A program made the position numbers and the translations under genes. Shown here one piece after another: positions 15,639-24,428 of a DNA stretch of 64,000 nucleotides. Position 1 is the stretch's first letter. Every line of letters begins with the position of its first letter. Location of the stretch: the NCBI GenBank assembly GCA_937980205.1, contig CALJKW010000052.1, forward strand, positions 62,001 to 126,000. The letters run 5' to 3'. The notes under the pieces were generated by a model, which was not told the origin of the DNA, did not search any database, and saw nothing but the letters and a program-made list of their open reading frames with translations. The DNA comes from an uncultured Myxococcales bacterium (lineage in GTDB: Bacteria; Myxococcota; Myxococcia; Myxococcales; Myxococcaceae).

Positions 15639-18293
15639 GTGCCGAGAGGCACCGTGAAGCTCCTGGGATCGATACTCGCGGCCGTGCTCGTGCCTGGCAC
15701 CGCGGCCGCGATGCACCCGCACCTGTTCTTCGACGCTGGCTTTCCGAAGCCGACCACAGGCCGTCTCGGGCACGTCGCTCACGTCGCGCCCACATTCGAT
15801 CAGCAAGCGGCGTGGGTAAGGGACTCGGATCACGCCGTCGTGCTTTCGCGGTGGGACTGGGACATGAACCACACGTCCATCTTCGCGAAGTGGCCGGGTC
15901 GCGACCCGTCTCCGCCTGCGGTGATGGAGCTGCGCGCCGTCGCGGGCCGCACGACCGTGATGGTGGTTGTGTGGACGGACTGCGCAACCACGAGCGTCGC
16001 GTGCACCGATCGCGACGTCTTCGCGGCTCGAGTGCTTCCGTCGGGGGTCGGCGCCGCCTTCGCGCTCGCGCCGGATCCCCGCGATGACTTCGCCGTCGTC
16101 GCCGGAGGCCAGCCGAACCTCGTTGCGGTCTCCGGCTTCCCGGGAGCCGTCGCATGGAAGCGTCGCGAGCCCAGCGGCGCGTTCTCGCTGCAGGTCGTTC
16201 GCTTCGACCTCGATGCGAACCAGCTCGACGCGACACCCGTGCAGCTCGTGGCAGACACCGGGAGCCCCGCCGTCGATGACTTCACGCTCAGCCGCACGGC
16301 GTCGTTCGTGCTCGCCTATGCCGACGTCAACGCCCAGGAGCTGCGGGTTGCGGCCCTCACTCCGCAGCTCGCACCCTCGGCTCCCGTGTTGAGCAAGCCG
16401 CTGTGCGCGGGGTGCGTCGTGCGCGACCTGAACGTGAGCGGCTCGATGGTCGCCTGGGTCGAAGGCTCAGCTGCGTTCTACGGCCTGTTCGGAGCTGGCT
16501 CCTGGCTCACGGCGCCGGAGCAGGTCAGTGACCCGCAGCGTGTGGCGCTGCACGTGACCGCTCTCGCGGATGACGTCGTGTGGAGCGATGCTCAACCCGA
16601 CGCCGGTGATGTGGTCGTCAGAGAGCTGCTGCTGCCAAACACCGCGCCACAGACGTTTTCGCTCGACGGCCTCGTTCCGGAGAGCCGGCTCTCGCTCGGC
16701 GGAAGGTACAATGGTGCGGCCCCGTCGCTTCTCGTCTACGAGGCTCGCGACCCGGCGGTTCCGGGCCGGCGGCGTGTGTTGGGGCAGTTCCTCGCTCCGC
16801 TGCCGCCGGTCTACGAGAGCGTCGCGCGAACGCAGTTCTCGATCGCCGACGAGGGCGCTCGCATCGGGACGCCGTCCGTCACGTACTTTTTCGACAACAG
16901 TCCCTTCGCCGAAGCGTTCGTGTCGTGGTCGACGGAGACTCACCCAGCGGGAATCCACGTGGTCGACCTGTTTCACCTCGCGCCGTACACCGTCTTTCAC
17001 AACTACATTTTCGAGGTGCTGCTCACTGACCCTGTCGCAGGTCGGCACTACAACCCGGTCGGCACGGCGCTGTGGCGCGGAGGCGTCCATGCTGCCGGCC
17101 TCTTTGCGTTCCGTACGGACGGGGACACCATCGGCACGTTCAGCTGGACCGACGACGCGGGCGTCCGTGCTCCCAGCCCGCGGTCCATCGCCGGAGTCGG
17201 CGCGCAGGTCGGCGACCCTGCCGTCTCGGCCGCCGGCCCCTACCACCTCGTCGCGTGGGTCACGTCCACCGAGGGCCCGCTCTTCGCCTGCCGCGTGCGT
17301 CGCTTTACCGACGACGGCATGCCCGCCGACGCAGCACCCATCTCGGTCCCGGGTTGCTTCCAGAGCGACACCCATCGGCCGGCGGTCGCCAGCGATGGCT
17401 CGGGATGGTTGGTCGTCTGGACGAGCGGTCGCGCTGTTCTCGGCTCCCGCATCTCGCACCTGGGCGTCACCCTCGACCCGACGCCACGCCACCTTTGGAC
17501 GCTTCCCGGCAGCGCGGAGCTCATCGCCTCGACCGCCTTCGGCGATGGAGTCTTTCTCGTCGCGCTCAAAGATGGCGACGGCAGCCTGTTCGTCGGCCGC
17601 GTGAACACGTTGGGTCTTCCAGAGCAGCCGTCGGTCGACGCTCTCGCGCCGGCGACCGTGCAGGCGCGCTCTCGCCCTGCCGTGGTGTTCGACGGCGCGC
17701 AGTTCACCGTCCTCGTGACCGACGTCGCGTCGGCCAGCGCTTCCACGCTCCGCGGTCTCCGCGTGCGCTCGAATGGTGACTTCGTCGACCGCCAGCTCGA
17801 GGTGCTGCGCGCGGAGCCTGGCGTCCTGGGCCCGCCGAGCGCCGCCGCGCACCCCGGTCCTCAGCCGGAGGGGACCCTCATCGTCGCGCAGACCATCTCC
17901 ATCGGCGGCGGCGACGGCGCGTTCACCGTCTCGGTGCTCGTGAGTTGGCCTCGAAACAACGGCGAACGCTGCACCGTCGACGCCGACTGCAAATCGGACA
18001 TCTGTGTGAGTGGCCGGTGCGCGAGCTTCCGCGACGGCGGCGTCGACCTCGACGGCGGCGCGGATGCGGGAGTCGACGAGGACGCTGGGGCGCCGGTGCC
18101 CGACGCCGGCATTCCGGACAGCGGAATGCGTGACGCAGGGACGCCGGCCGCCCGCGATGCCGGCTCCGGTCAAACGGGCGCCGATGGCGGGGTCGAGGTC
18201 CCACTGGACGGCCGTTGCAGCTGCGATGCTTCCGGCGCGGGCCTCGCGTTGATGGTCCTGCTCGGACTGCTGCGGCGCGCGCGGCGGCCGTAG
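15639..18293 (+). CDS. Large exported repeat protein with MYXO-CTERM-type tail
   Basis: 884 residues from GTG at 15639 (GTG at 15654, beginning VKLLGSILAAVL, is an equally good start and sits directly at the signal peptide). Most of the protein is beta-rich, with repeated segments such as G-S-G-W-L-V-V-W-T-S, SRPAVVFDG and FEVLV that suggest a propeller. Near 770 comes one C-x5-C-x4-C-x4-C module (CTVDADCKSDICVSGRC), then an Asp/Gly/Ala-rich linker with DAG repeats and a C-terminal Cys-x-Cys, hydrophobic helix and Arg cluster (RCSC...LLGLLRRARRP). That tail is the MYXO-CTERM sorting pattern processed by myxosortase and expected to anchor the protein at the surface. Confidence 0.88.
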   Translation: MPRGTVKLLGSILAAVLVPGTAAAMHPHLFFDAGFPKPTTGRLGHVAHVAPTFDQQAAWVRDSDHAVVLSRWDWDMNHTSIFAKWPGRDPSPPAVMELRAVAGRTTVMVVVWTDCATTSVACTDRDVFAARVLPSGVGAAFALAPDPRDDFAVVAGGQPNLVAVSGFPGAVAWKRREPSGAFSLQVVRFDLDANQLDATPVQLVADTGSPAVDDFTLSRTASFVLAYADVNAQELRVAALTPQLAPSAPVLSKPLCAGCVVRDLNVSGSMVAWVEGSAAFYGLFGAGSWLTAPEQVSDPQRVALHVTALADDVVWSDAQPDAGDVVVRELLLPNTAPQTFSLDGLVPESRLSLGGRYNGAAPSLLVYEARDPAVPGRRRVLGQFLAPLPPVYESVARTQFSIADEGARIGTPSVTYFFDNSPFAEAFVSWSTETHPAGIHVVDLFHLAPYTVFHNYIFEVLLTDPVAGRHYNPVGTALWRGGVHAAGLFAFRTDGDTIGTFSWTDDAGVRAPSPRSIAGVGAQVGDPAVSAAGPYHLVAWVTSTEGPLFACRVRRFTDDGMPADAAPISVPGCFQSDTHRPAVASDGSGWLVVWTSGRAVLGSRISHLGVTLDPTPRHLWTLPGSAELIASTAFGDGVFLVALKDGDGSLFVGRVNTLGLPEQPSVDALAPATVQARSRPAVVFDGAQFTVLVTDVASASASTLRGLRVRSNGDFVDRQLEVLRAEPGVLGPPSAAAHPGPQPEGTLIVAQTISIGGGDGAFTVSVLVSWPRNNGERCTVDADCKSDICVSGRCASFRDGGVDLDGGADAGVDEDAGAPVPDAGIPDSGMRDAGTPAARDAGSGQTGADGGVEVPLDGRCSCDASGAGLALMVLLGLLRRARRP

Positions 18294-18338
18294 GTTGTCG
18301 GGGCGAGCTGCCGGGATTGCCGACGAGCGCAGCGCGTT

Positions 18339-18353
18339 GCTATCATTGATAGC
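18339..18353. promoter_or_regulatory. FitAB operator: 15-base perfect palindrome
   Basis: GCTATCA-T-TGATAGC is a perfect 7-base-arm palindrome ending one base before the antitoxin GTG. FitA/VapB ribbon-helix-helix antitoxins bind such palindromes to repress their own operon. Its position at the start codon suggests a very short or absent leader. Confidence 0.7.
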
Positions 18354-18584
18354 GTGGCGCAGCTGATCGTTCGCAACGTGGATGAAGAGGTCGTCAGAGC
18401 GCTCAAGCTCCGCGCCGCGCAGAAGGGGCGGTCCGCCGAGGCCGAGCACCGCGAGCTCTTGCGAGAGGCGCTCCTGAAGCGCCCCGCGAGGAGCTTCAAG
18501 GAGGCCCTTCGCTCGATGCCCAACGTCGGCAGCGACGCCGACTTCGCCCGTGCGCGAAGCCGACCGCGGCGGGTCAAGCTTTGA
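18354..18584 (+). CDS. fitA: FitA-like ribbon-helix-helix antitoxin
   Basis: 76 residues from GTG. MAQLIVRNVDEEVVRALKLR is the beta strand plus first helix of an Arc/MetJ-type DNA-binding domain, and KGRSAEAEHRELLREAL is the second helix with the FitA hallmark SAEAEHR. The C-terminal 30 residues are basic and would wrap the toxin. It represses its own operon through the palindrome at its start codon and neutralises the downstream PIN nuclease. Its stop overlaps the toxin start (TTGA). Confidence 0.88.
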   Translation: MAQLIVRNVDEEVVRALKLRAAQKGRSAEAEHRELLREALLKRPARSFKEALRSMPNVGSDADFARARSRPRRVKL

Positions 18585-18994
18585 GCTTTCTCGTCGACAC
18601 CAACGTGCTCTCCGAGCTCCGCAAGGGCAGCCGCTGTGACGGCGGAGTTCTGCGCTGGTTCGAAGGTGTCGGCGAAGAGGAGTTGTTCACCTCGGTGTTG
18701 GTCATCGGAGAGATTCGTCACGGCATCGAGTCGATTCGCGGCCGCGACAAGCGAACGGCGCGCGTGCTCGAACGTTGGCTGGCGTCGCTCACGCGTGATT
18801 TCGCCGAACGCATCCTGCCGATCGACCTGCAGGTCGCTGAACGTTGGGGCGAGATGACGGCGGGCTGGCAGCTGCCGGTCGCCGACGGCCTCATCGCCGC
18901 GACGGCGTCGGTTCACGGGCTCACCGTCGTCACGCGCAACAGTGATGACTTCGAGCCCTCAGGGGTCGAGGTGCTCAACCCTTTCAATCACTGA
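18581..18994 (+). CDS. fitB: FitB/VapC-like PIN-domain toxin
   Basis: 137 residues from TTG at 18581, overlapping the antitoxin stop by four bases. The PIN active-site acidic residues are present: Asp6 in FLVDTNVLSEL, Glu44 in IGEIRHGIE, Asp102 in VADGLIAATA and Asp122/123 in TRNSDDF. PIN toxins are Mg-dependent ribonucleases that cleave tRNA or rRNA. FitB was described in gonococci as part of a trafficking-related pair; VapC is the broader name. Length and order (antitoxin first) are normal. Convergent with the following gene 22 bases away. Confidence 0.9.
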   Translation: MSFLVDTNVLSELRKGSRCDGGVLRWFEGVGEEELFTSVLVIGEIRHGIESIRGRDKRTARVLERWLASLTRDFAERILPIDLQVAERWGEMTAGWQLPVADGLIAATASVHGLTVVTRNSDDFEPSGVEVLNPFNH

Positions 18995-19016
18995 GCTTCG
19001 CTACGAGCTGGTGACT

Positions 19017-19787
19017 TCAGGGCAGGTCGCTGCCGGCGAGATACCCGGACGCGTAGTCCATCATCAGCCGCGCGTTCACCTCGGCCTGCTTGCGCGCCAC
19101 GTACGCCTCGAGGTCTCCGAAGCGTCGGGTGAGCTCGGCGTCGCTCAGGTGGCCCTGTCCGCGGTAGCGCTCGCCGATGAAGGGCAGCTTCGCCCGCCAG
19201 TCGCGCTCGGAGAAGTTCACCGCGTCGAAGACGATGCCGCTCTCGATGTCCATCCCCGACACCACGCGCTCTCTCATGTCCCAGGCGAGCGCCTCGGCGC
19301 CCAGCGGCGTCTCGGCGTGGAAGCGCGCGGTCTTCACGATGACCGCCTCGGCCTCGCGGCGCGCCTCCAACGAGAGCGCGACCCTCGGCTTCGCCCGCTC
19401 ACCGTCCGACAGCTGCGTCGGCATCGCGGCCTTGTAGACGAGCCGCTCGGCAGGGTCGTCCGAGTACCGGGCCGTCGATAGCTCGCGGTAGCCGAGGCGG
19501 CCGTCGCCGTTCGCGTCGCGGTCTCTCGCCGTGCTGCTCGCGACGTTCAGCTCCATGAACGCGCGCCGGGCCGCCGCCGCATCGAGCGCCTGCCGCTTGA
19601 AGTCGCCCCGCACCGTCTGCACCAGGTCGGCGGTCACGACGTCCGTGCCGGCCAGCGCCTTCGCCTTCTTCAGGTCGACGCTGCCGTCCGGCTGCGAGGC
19701 GCGGGTGAGCACGTCATCGAGTTTCGCCAGCCGGCTCTCGACGTCGGTGACGGCCGTGGACCAGGTCGGGACGCGGGAGATCGCCAT
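19017..19787 (-). CDS. EF-hand-like helical protein of unknown function
   Basis: 256 residues from MAISRVPT; an upstream in-frame ATG at 19820 (MARGASAEKPH) is possible, and neither has a clear ribosome binding site. A calcium-binding EF-hand loop is visible at about residues 80-92, D-x-N-x-D-G-R-L-x-Y-R-E-L (DANGDGRLGYREL), with a helix before and after. The rest is helical and charged, with a second weaker Asp-rich segment near the N-terminus (DGSVDLKKAKAL). No signal peptide. It lies downstream of the three-gene DUF1501 module on the same strand, 68 bases from it. Role unknown. Confidence 0.75.
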   Translation of the reverse strand: MAISRVPTWSTAVTDVESRLAKLDDVLTRASQPDGSVDLKKAKALAGTDVVTADLVQTVRGDFKRQALDAAAARRAFMELNVASSTARDRDANGDGRLGYRELSTARYSDDPAERLVYKAAMPTQLSDGERAKPRVALSLEARREAEAVIVKTARFHAETPLGAEALAWDMRERVVSGMDIESGIVFDAVNFSERDWRAKLPFIGERYRGQGHLSDAELTRRFGDLEAYVARKQAEVNARLMMDYASGYLAGSDLP

Positions 19788-19855
19788 GTGGGGTTTTTCG
19801 GCAGATGCCCCGCGGGCCATTTCGGTGCTTCTGTAAACGAAGGTGACGGTCTCGC

Positions 19856-21313
19856 TCAGCGCAGCAGCCACGAGAGCGGCTGCGCGCCGGACACGTCCGC
19901 GAACTGCCCCGCGAACGCGTCGCTGATCCGCAGCGCCTTCGCCATCGTCCGCCACAGCGGGGCGGCGGCGAGCCGGCGGTCGTTGCCCTCGGTGCCGTTG
20001 GGAATCGGCGTCCCGGTCGCGGCGTCGGGCGCGTGGTAGACGTACTTCTGCCCGTTGCCGTCGACGGCGCCCGGCTTGATGTCGCCGTAGTAGCCGCCGC
20101 GAATCATCCCGCCGGCGAGGATGACGCCGTTCTTCCCCTCGTCGCCCGAGGAGCCGGCGGCCGGCGAGCGGCCTCCGTCGGAGGTCGAGATGATGATCAG
20201 CGTCCGGTCGTAGAGCCCGACCGCCTTGAGCTGCTCGATGAGCTTCACCAGCGGCCCCACCATCACCGCGGTCTGGTCGCGCATCTGCGGCATCGTGCGC
20301 TCGCCGTGGATGTCGCCGATGTCGACCTCCATCGCCACGCTCTGCACGACGTCGTTGGAGATGAGCTTGAACGCGTACGCCGCCTGCTCCCAGACGTCGA
20401 TGGTGGTGCGGCCGTACTTCGCCGGAATGCCCGCCGACCAGTACGCGCGCTCCTCCGGGGTCAGAGGCAGGCTGAACACCTTCGGCGCTCCGCGATAGAG
20501 CAGGTTCCGGGCGTCGCCGAGCTGCGCGACGTGGTTCTCGACCACCGCGCTGCCGATGCGGCGCGAGCTCAGCGAGCGGCGGTCCAGCTTCGCCAGCGTG
20601 TCGCGCAGCGCGTCCGCCGAGGCCGCCGACTTGATGGTGTTGCTGTCGGACGTCCGGCTCGGGAACGCGGCGAGCAGCGAGCTCACCGTCTGGAAGCGCG
20701 TGAGCTCGGAGCCGGGGAGGCCCGCGCCGAAGTGGTAGATGGCGTGCTGCCGGTCGGTGCCCTTGATGGCGACGCCGTTGAGCCGGTCGGAGAACTGCGT
20801 CCGCATCCACGCGTTGTGCAGCGAGACGATGGTCGGCGTCGACGAGTACGTCGGGCCCTCGCCGTTCTGCTGGCCCGGCTCTCCGTTCCACATCGGCTGG
20901 CGGCCGTTGCCCGACTGCAGGCTGCGGCCGGGCGAGCGCACCGGGTTGCCCGCCTCGTGGCCGTGCACCGGGCCGTACGTCAGCTCGCACAGCTCGAGCA
21001 TCGCCACGCTGTCCGCGTGCGGCGCGAGCCCTGCCGACTGCGGCGTCAGGAAGATGTCTCCCGGCCGCTGGATGAGCTCGTTCTGCTGGAAAAAGAGCGC
21101 CGCCGCTCGGCCGTTCTCTCCACGCCTCAGGTTCGTGGAGCGCGCGAGCGACGGCGCCACCATCACGTGGCCGAAGTCGAGCTGGTCGCGCATGCACAGC
21201 TCGATGACGTAGGTCTTCTCTGGGGCGCCCTGCGCGAACGCGCCGCGCGCTCCGACTCCGACTGCAGCGGCGGCGCCGATGAGCGCTTCTCGACGGCTCA
21301 GCTTGAAGCTCAC
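19856..21313 (-). CDS. Tat-exported DUF1501-like protein
   Basis: 485 residues starting at a GTG that overlaps the upstream stop (GTGA). The N-terminus SFKLSRREALIGAAAAVGVG is a Tat signal (S-R-R-x-A-L) with hydrophobic core and Ala cleavage site. The body follows the DUF1501/alkaline-phosphatase-like plan: VGLYDRTLIIISTSDGGRSP, then NGVILAGGMIRGGYYGDI, near residues 350-410. DUF1501 proteins are usually paired with DUF1800/1553-type partners and are of unknown function. Last gene of a three-gene coupled unit. Periplasmic location is predicted. Confidence 0.8.
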   Translation of the reverse strand: MSFKLSRREALIGAAAAVGVGARGAFAQGAPEKTYVIELCMRDQLDFGHVMVAPSLARSTNLRRGENGRAAALFFQQNELIQRPGDIFLTPQSAGLAPHADSVAMLELCELTYGPVHGHEAGNPVRSPGRSLQSGNGRQPMWNGEPGQQNGEGPTYSSTPTIVSLHNAWMRTQFSDRLNGVAIKGTDRQHAIYHFGAGLPGSELTRFQTVSSLLAAFPSRTSDSNTIKSAASADALRDTLAKLDRRSLSSRRIGSAVVENHVAQLGDARNLLYRGAPKVFSLPLTPEERAYWSAGIPAKYGRTTIDVWEQAAYAFKLISNDVVQSVAMEVDIGDIHGERTMPQMRDQTAVMVGPLVKLIEQLKAVGLYDRTLIIISTSDGGRSPAAGSSGDEGKNGVILAGGMIRGGYYGDIKPGAVDGNGQKYVYHAPDAATGTPIPNGTEGNDRRLAAAPLWRTMAKALRISDAFAGQFADVSGAQPLSWLLR

Positions 21314-22467
21314 GGGGCGGCCCTCCTCGCGGTGATGAGCGACGGGTGGCTGAACGCCTCCACCACCAGCCGCGCCAGCGTCGGCTGCGACTCGCGCGCC
21401 TTCGCCTCGGCGACCATCTCCTGCACCACCTCGAGCGGCAGCGCGTTCGCTTCCGACTCGGACAGCGCGAGCGCGTACGCCAGCACCGAGCGCGTGGCGC
21501 ACTCGAGGTACAGCGGGTGCTCCGACAGCACGCGCGCCTCGTCGGCGAGGTTCGCCACCGGCTTGCCGAAGAACTGCGTGGCTTCGCTCTGCGCCGCGGC
21601 CGGGTCGGCCATGTGCGAGGTGAAGAGCTTGCCGGTCGAGCGGCCCTGCTCTGCGCCGGGGAGCTGCAGGCCCGTCGCGTCCGCCTGCCAGCGGCCGTCG
21701 CTGTCGAACTTCACGAACGGCTGCGCGTGCGCGCCGAACTGGCTGTGGCAGCTGTAGCAGGCGAGGCCGTTGCCGAACGCTCCGTTGGTGCCGTCGGGCG
21801 GCTTGTCGTTCTGGAACAGCTCGATGAGCTGCGCGCGCGTGAGCGACGGCTGCAGCTGCTGGCTGAGCGGGTAGTCGCTGCACGCGAACGTCCGCAGCAC
21901 CGTGCGCGCGCGCTTCAGGTTGAAGCGGCCCGCGTTGTTCGCGAGGAACACGCGCGTGGTGAGCACGCCGGCGGTGAACGGCGCGCCGCTGTCGCAGGGG
22001 ATGGCGGCGCCGCTCGCGTCGCGGCACGAGTCGGCGGTGACGAGCTCGGCGTGCGGGCGCTTGTTCTTCACCAGCCACGCGGCGAGGTTGCCGGGCAGCG
22101 AGCCGTCGAGCTGCGCGCTCGTGCCGCTGGCCTTGAGCTTCGTGGAGATCCAATCGCGCGCCATCTCGGCGAAGGCCGGCTCGTCGCCCCAGCGCTCGAG
22201 CACCGAGCGGAACGCGTCGGCGCCGCCGGCTTCCAGCTCCGCGCGCTCGGCGGCGGAGAGCGAGCGGCCCACCAGCATCGGCGCCACCTGCCGCGCGAAG
22301 GCGACCACCTCGGCGGGCGGCACCGCGGCGCGCGCGGTCGCGAGCGGGACGAAGACCTTCTTCGGCTCGGGCGTCGGCTCGACCGCGGAGGGCAGCTTGG
22401 GAGACGGCGTGAACACCTCGCCGGTGCACGCGGCGAGCGACACGAGCAGGAGGAGCGCGCGGTTCAT
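21310..22467 (-). CDS. Exported lipoprotein with CxxCH motif (DUF1553/1592-like)
   Basis: 385 residues. MNRALLLLVSLAACTG is a lipoprotein signal (lipobox L-A-A-C). A single haem-binding-type motif CYSCH lies at residues 237-241, set in GNGLACYSCHSQFGAHAQPF, and three other Cys are present in the mature part. The overall plan (small helical domains around one CxxCH, paired with a DUF1501-like gene) resembles the planctomycete/myxobacterial DUF1549/1553/1588/1592 family of cytochrome-like proteins, though no domain is strong enough to name. The start codon overlaps the upstream stop (ATGA), and its stop overlaps the next start. Confidence 0.75.
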   Translation of the reverse strand: MNRALLLLVSLAACTGEVFTPSPKLPSAVEPTPEPKKVFVPLATARAAVPPAEVVAFARQVAPMLVGRSLSAAERAELEAGGADAFRSVLERWGDEPAFAEMARDWISTKLKASGTSAQLDGSLPGNLAAWLVKNKRPHAELVTADSCRDASGAAIPCDSGAPFTAGVLTTRVFLANNAGRFNLKRARTVLRTFACSDYPLSQQLQPSLTRAQLIELFQNDKPPDGTNGAFGNGLACYSCHSQFGAHAQPFVKFDSDGRWQADATGLQLPGAEQGRSTGKLFTSHMADPAAAQSEATQFFGKPVANLADEARVLSEHPLYLECATRSVLAYALALSESEANALPLEVVQEMVAEAKARESQPTLARLVVEAFSHPSLITARRAAP

Positions 22468-23012
22468 TGAACGAGCAGCTCCGTCGAGGAGACGAGCGCG
22501 AGGCACGTCGACACCCAGCCCTCGTCGCCGGGCAGCGCGAGCGTGCCGGAGAGGTCGGCCAGGTCCTCCGCGGTCGACGCGCGGCCCCAGCCTGCAGAGG
22601 CGAACTTCTCGACGCCGCCCTGGTCCCACGCGCCGAGGTGCGAGCGCACGCGGGTGTCGCGGCAGACGGGCAGCATCACCTCGACCCACGTCGCCATGCG
22701 CTGCGCGTTCCACGAGAGGTCCGGCGAGGTGCCGTTCGCGAAGTCGTGGGCGCCCAGGCTCAGGCGCTGCGTGCGCGCGGCGTCGAACAGCGCGTCGGTG
22801 GCCGGGACTCCGACGGCCGCGGCGGTCCGCGCCAGCCGAACCTCGAACGGCAGCAGCTTGAGCTGCGCCGGAGGCAGCACGACCTCTGGCCGCGCGACCA
22901 CGACCGGCGCCGGAGGCTCGACCGGCTTCGGCTCCACGGGCACACCGGGGGCGTCGGAGACAGTCCCCACGCAGCCCGAAAAGAGCAAGAAGCTGAACAG
23001 CACCGTTCGCAT
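22464..23012 (-). CDS. Small lipoprotein, first gene of the DUF1501 module
   Basis: 182 residues from MRTVLFSFLLFSGCVG (lipobox F-S-G-C); an upstream ATG six codons earlier would bury the signal. A Pro/Val-rich linker follows to about residue 60, then a mostly helical region of about 120 residues with two Cys near CRDTRVRS and STCLALV. I recognise no family. It starts the coupled minus-strand operon, and the 266 bases upstream hold several inverted repeats. Confidence 0.7.
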   Translation of the reverse strand: MRTVLFSFLLFSGCVGTVSDAPGVPVEPKPVEPPAPVVVARPEVVLPPAQLKLLPFEVRLARTAAAVGVPATDALFDAARTQRLSLGAHDFANGTSPDLSWNAQRMATWVEVMLPVCRDTRVRSHLGAWDQGGVEKFASAGWGRASTAEDLADLSGTLALPGDEGWVSTCLALVSSTELLVQ

Positions 23013-23045
23013 CGGCCCGGCATTGAGCAACCCCTGGGCCGCTCT

Positions 23046-23065
23046 GGTTGATTCGTGAATCAGCC
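23046..23065. promoter_or_regulatory. Inverted repeat upstream of the DUF1501 operon
   Basis: GGTTGATTC (23046-23054) and GAATCAGCC (23057-23065) pair over nine bases with one G-T wobble and a two-base loop, 34 bases before the lipoprotein start at 23012. The left arm can also pair with ATCAACC at 23081-23087, so alternative structures exist. A second hairpin, GCCTGCTC/GAGCAGGC with a six-base loop, lies at 23168-23189. The divergent gap 23013-23278 shows no clear promoter. Confidence 0.35.
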
Positions 23066-23278
23066 CGGTTATCAGGGGCGATCAACCCCGGTGGTGCCCA
23101 CTGTCGTTCACACCCTGGAGTGGGGTTGGGCCCACATACGGCCGCTCGTCGCGTATCCGCGAGCGGAGCCTGCTCGCGGCGGAGCAGGCAGACGTGACCC
23201 CCGTGGGACGAGCGGCATGGGACGTGAGCGTGTCACTTCCCGGTGATCCGGCATGCAACGTGAAGCACTGCGTCGAAC

Positions 23279-24418
23279 ATGAAGACGCTGCGAGCTCTCG
23301 GAAGGCGGTTGGTCCCGATCGGTGTGCGTTGTGGGGCGCGGCGGCTCAGGGCCCGGCTCCGCGCGCGCGCCGCGCTGACGCGGCTGTGGCACTGGGAGCT
23401 CGTCTCGCTCACCGGCGCGCCGCGCCCGTACCGCGTCGTCTACCTCGGCCTCGACGAGCAGCGCAGCTCGACGTCGGCGCTCTTGAACCTGGATCGCGCC
23501 GAAGCGCAGACGACGCCGCCGAAGCTGACTGCGCGCACTGCGCTCGTGTCGGCCGCGCCGATCCCGAAGGCGCTGCGCGTGCCGCTGCAGGTCCACATGG
23601 TGGTGCCGCTCGACGGGCCGCTCGAGCAGGTGGCCGAGCGCTTCGACACGCAGCTGCGCAAGCGCCTCAAGTCGCAGCGCCCGCGCTACACCTCGGTGCG
23701 CGTGACGAGCCCGAGCGAGGTGGACCTGCTCACCGACACGATGCTGCGGCCGTACGCGCGAGATCGCCACGGCGCCGATGCGCAGCCGCTGCCGCGCGGC
23801 CTGGTGCGCAAGCTCGCGCTCAAGGCGGGGCGGCTCGAGCTGCTCTGCCGCGACGGCGCGCCGGTCGGCTGCCGCGTCGGCTACCCGCACACGATGAACG
23901 ACGGCACCACCGCGTGGGTGCTGTGGCGCCTCGGCTATCCGCGCGAGGTGTTCGAGGACAACAAGCAGCTCGGCGACATCAACGCGATGAACGTCTACGT
24001 CGACCTGGAGCGCGTCATCGCCGACGGCTACGACCACTACGACATGGGCGCGTGCATCGCCTCGCCCGACAACGGCCTGCTGCAGTGGAAGCGGCGGCGC
24101 GGCGGGACTCCCTCGGCGTACCACTCGGACGAGTGGGTGAGCGTGATGCTGCCCCGGCAGGGCGCGGCGCAGCTGTTGTGGGACGCTCCGCTGCTCGCGG
24201 CGGAGGACGGGCACCTCGCGCTGTGGTTGGGCTTGCCGGCCGGCCGCAGCGATGAGGAGCTGCTCGAGCGATGCCGCAGCTACCGCTTCGATGGGCTCGT
24301 GCGCGTGCACGTCTGCAGTGAGCGCGAGGTCAGCGCGCTGCTGCGTGAAGGGCTGGCGAGGCTTTACGACGGGTTTGGGGACAGGCCGGAGCTGGCGCCG
24401 CTGAAGGTCGCGGCGTGA
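23279..24418 (+). CDS. GNAT/FemAB-like acyltransferase-fold protein
   Basis: 379 residues, no signal peptide. The central part reads like a duplicated GNAT (CelD/FemAB) fold: LLCRDGAPVGCRVGYPHT as the acetyl-CoA-side strand, then AMNVYVDLERVIADGYDHYDMG as the second half with the conserved closing strand. The N-terminus is Arg-rich. Substrate cannot be predicted; FemAB-like proteins transfer aminoacyl or acyl groups to cell-wall or polysaccharide precursors. Divergent from the DUF1501 module with 266 bases between, and convergent with the following lipoprotein gene. Confidence 0.65.
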   Translation: MKTLRALGRRLVPIGVRCGARRLRARLRARAALTRLWHWELVSLTGAPRPYRVVYLGLDEQRSSTSALLNLDRAEAQTTPPKLTARTALVSAAPIPKALRVPLQVHMVVPLDGPLEQVAERFDTQLRKRLKSQRPRYTSVRVTSPSEVDLLTDTMLRPYARDRHGADAQPLPRGLVRKLALKAGRLELLCRDGAPVGCRVGYPHTMNDGTTAWVLWRLGYPREVFEDNKQLGDINAMNVYVDLERVIADGYDHYDMGACIASPDNGLLQWKRRRGGTPSAYHSDEWVSVMLPRQGAAQLLWDAPLLAAEDGHLALWLGLPAGRSDEELLERCRSYRFDGLVRVHVCSEREVSALLREGLARLYDGFGDRPELAPLKVAA

Positions 24419-24428
24419 CGTGGCGCCT

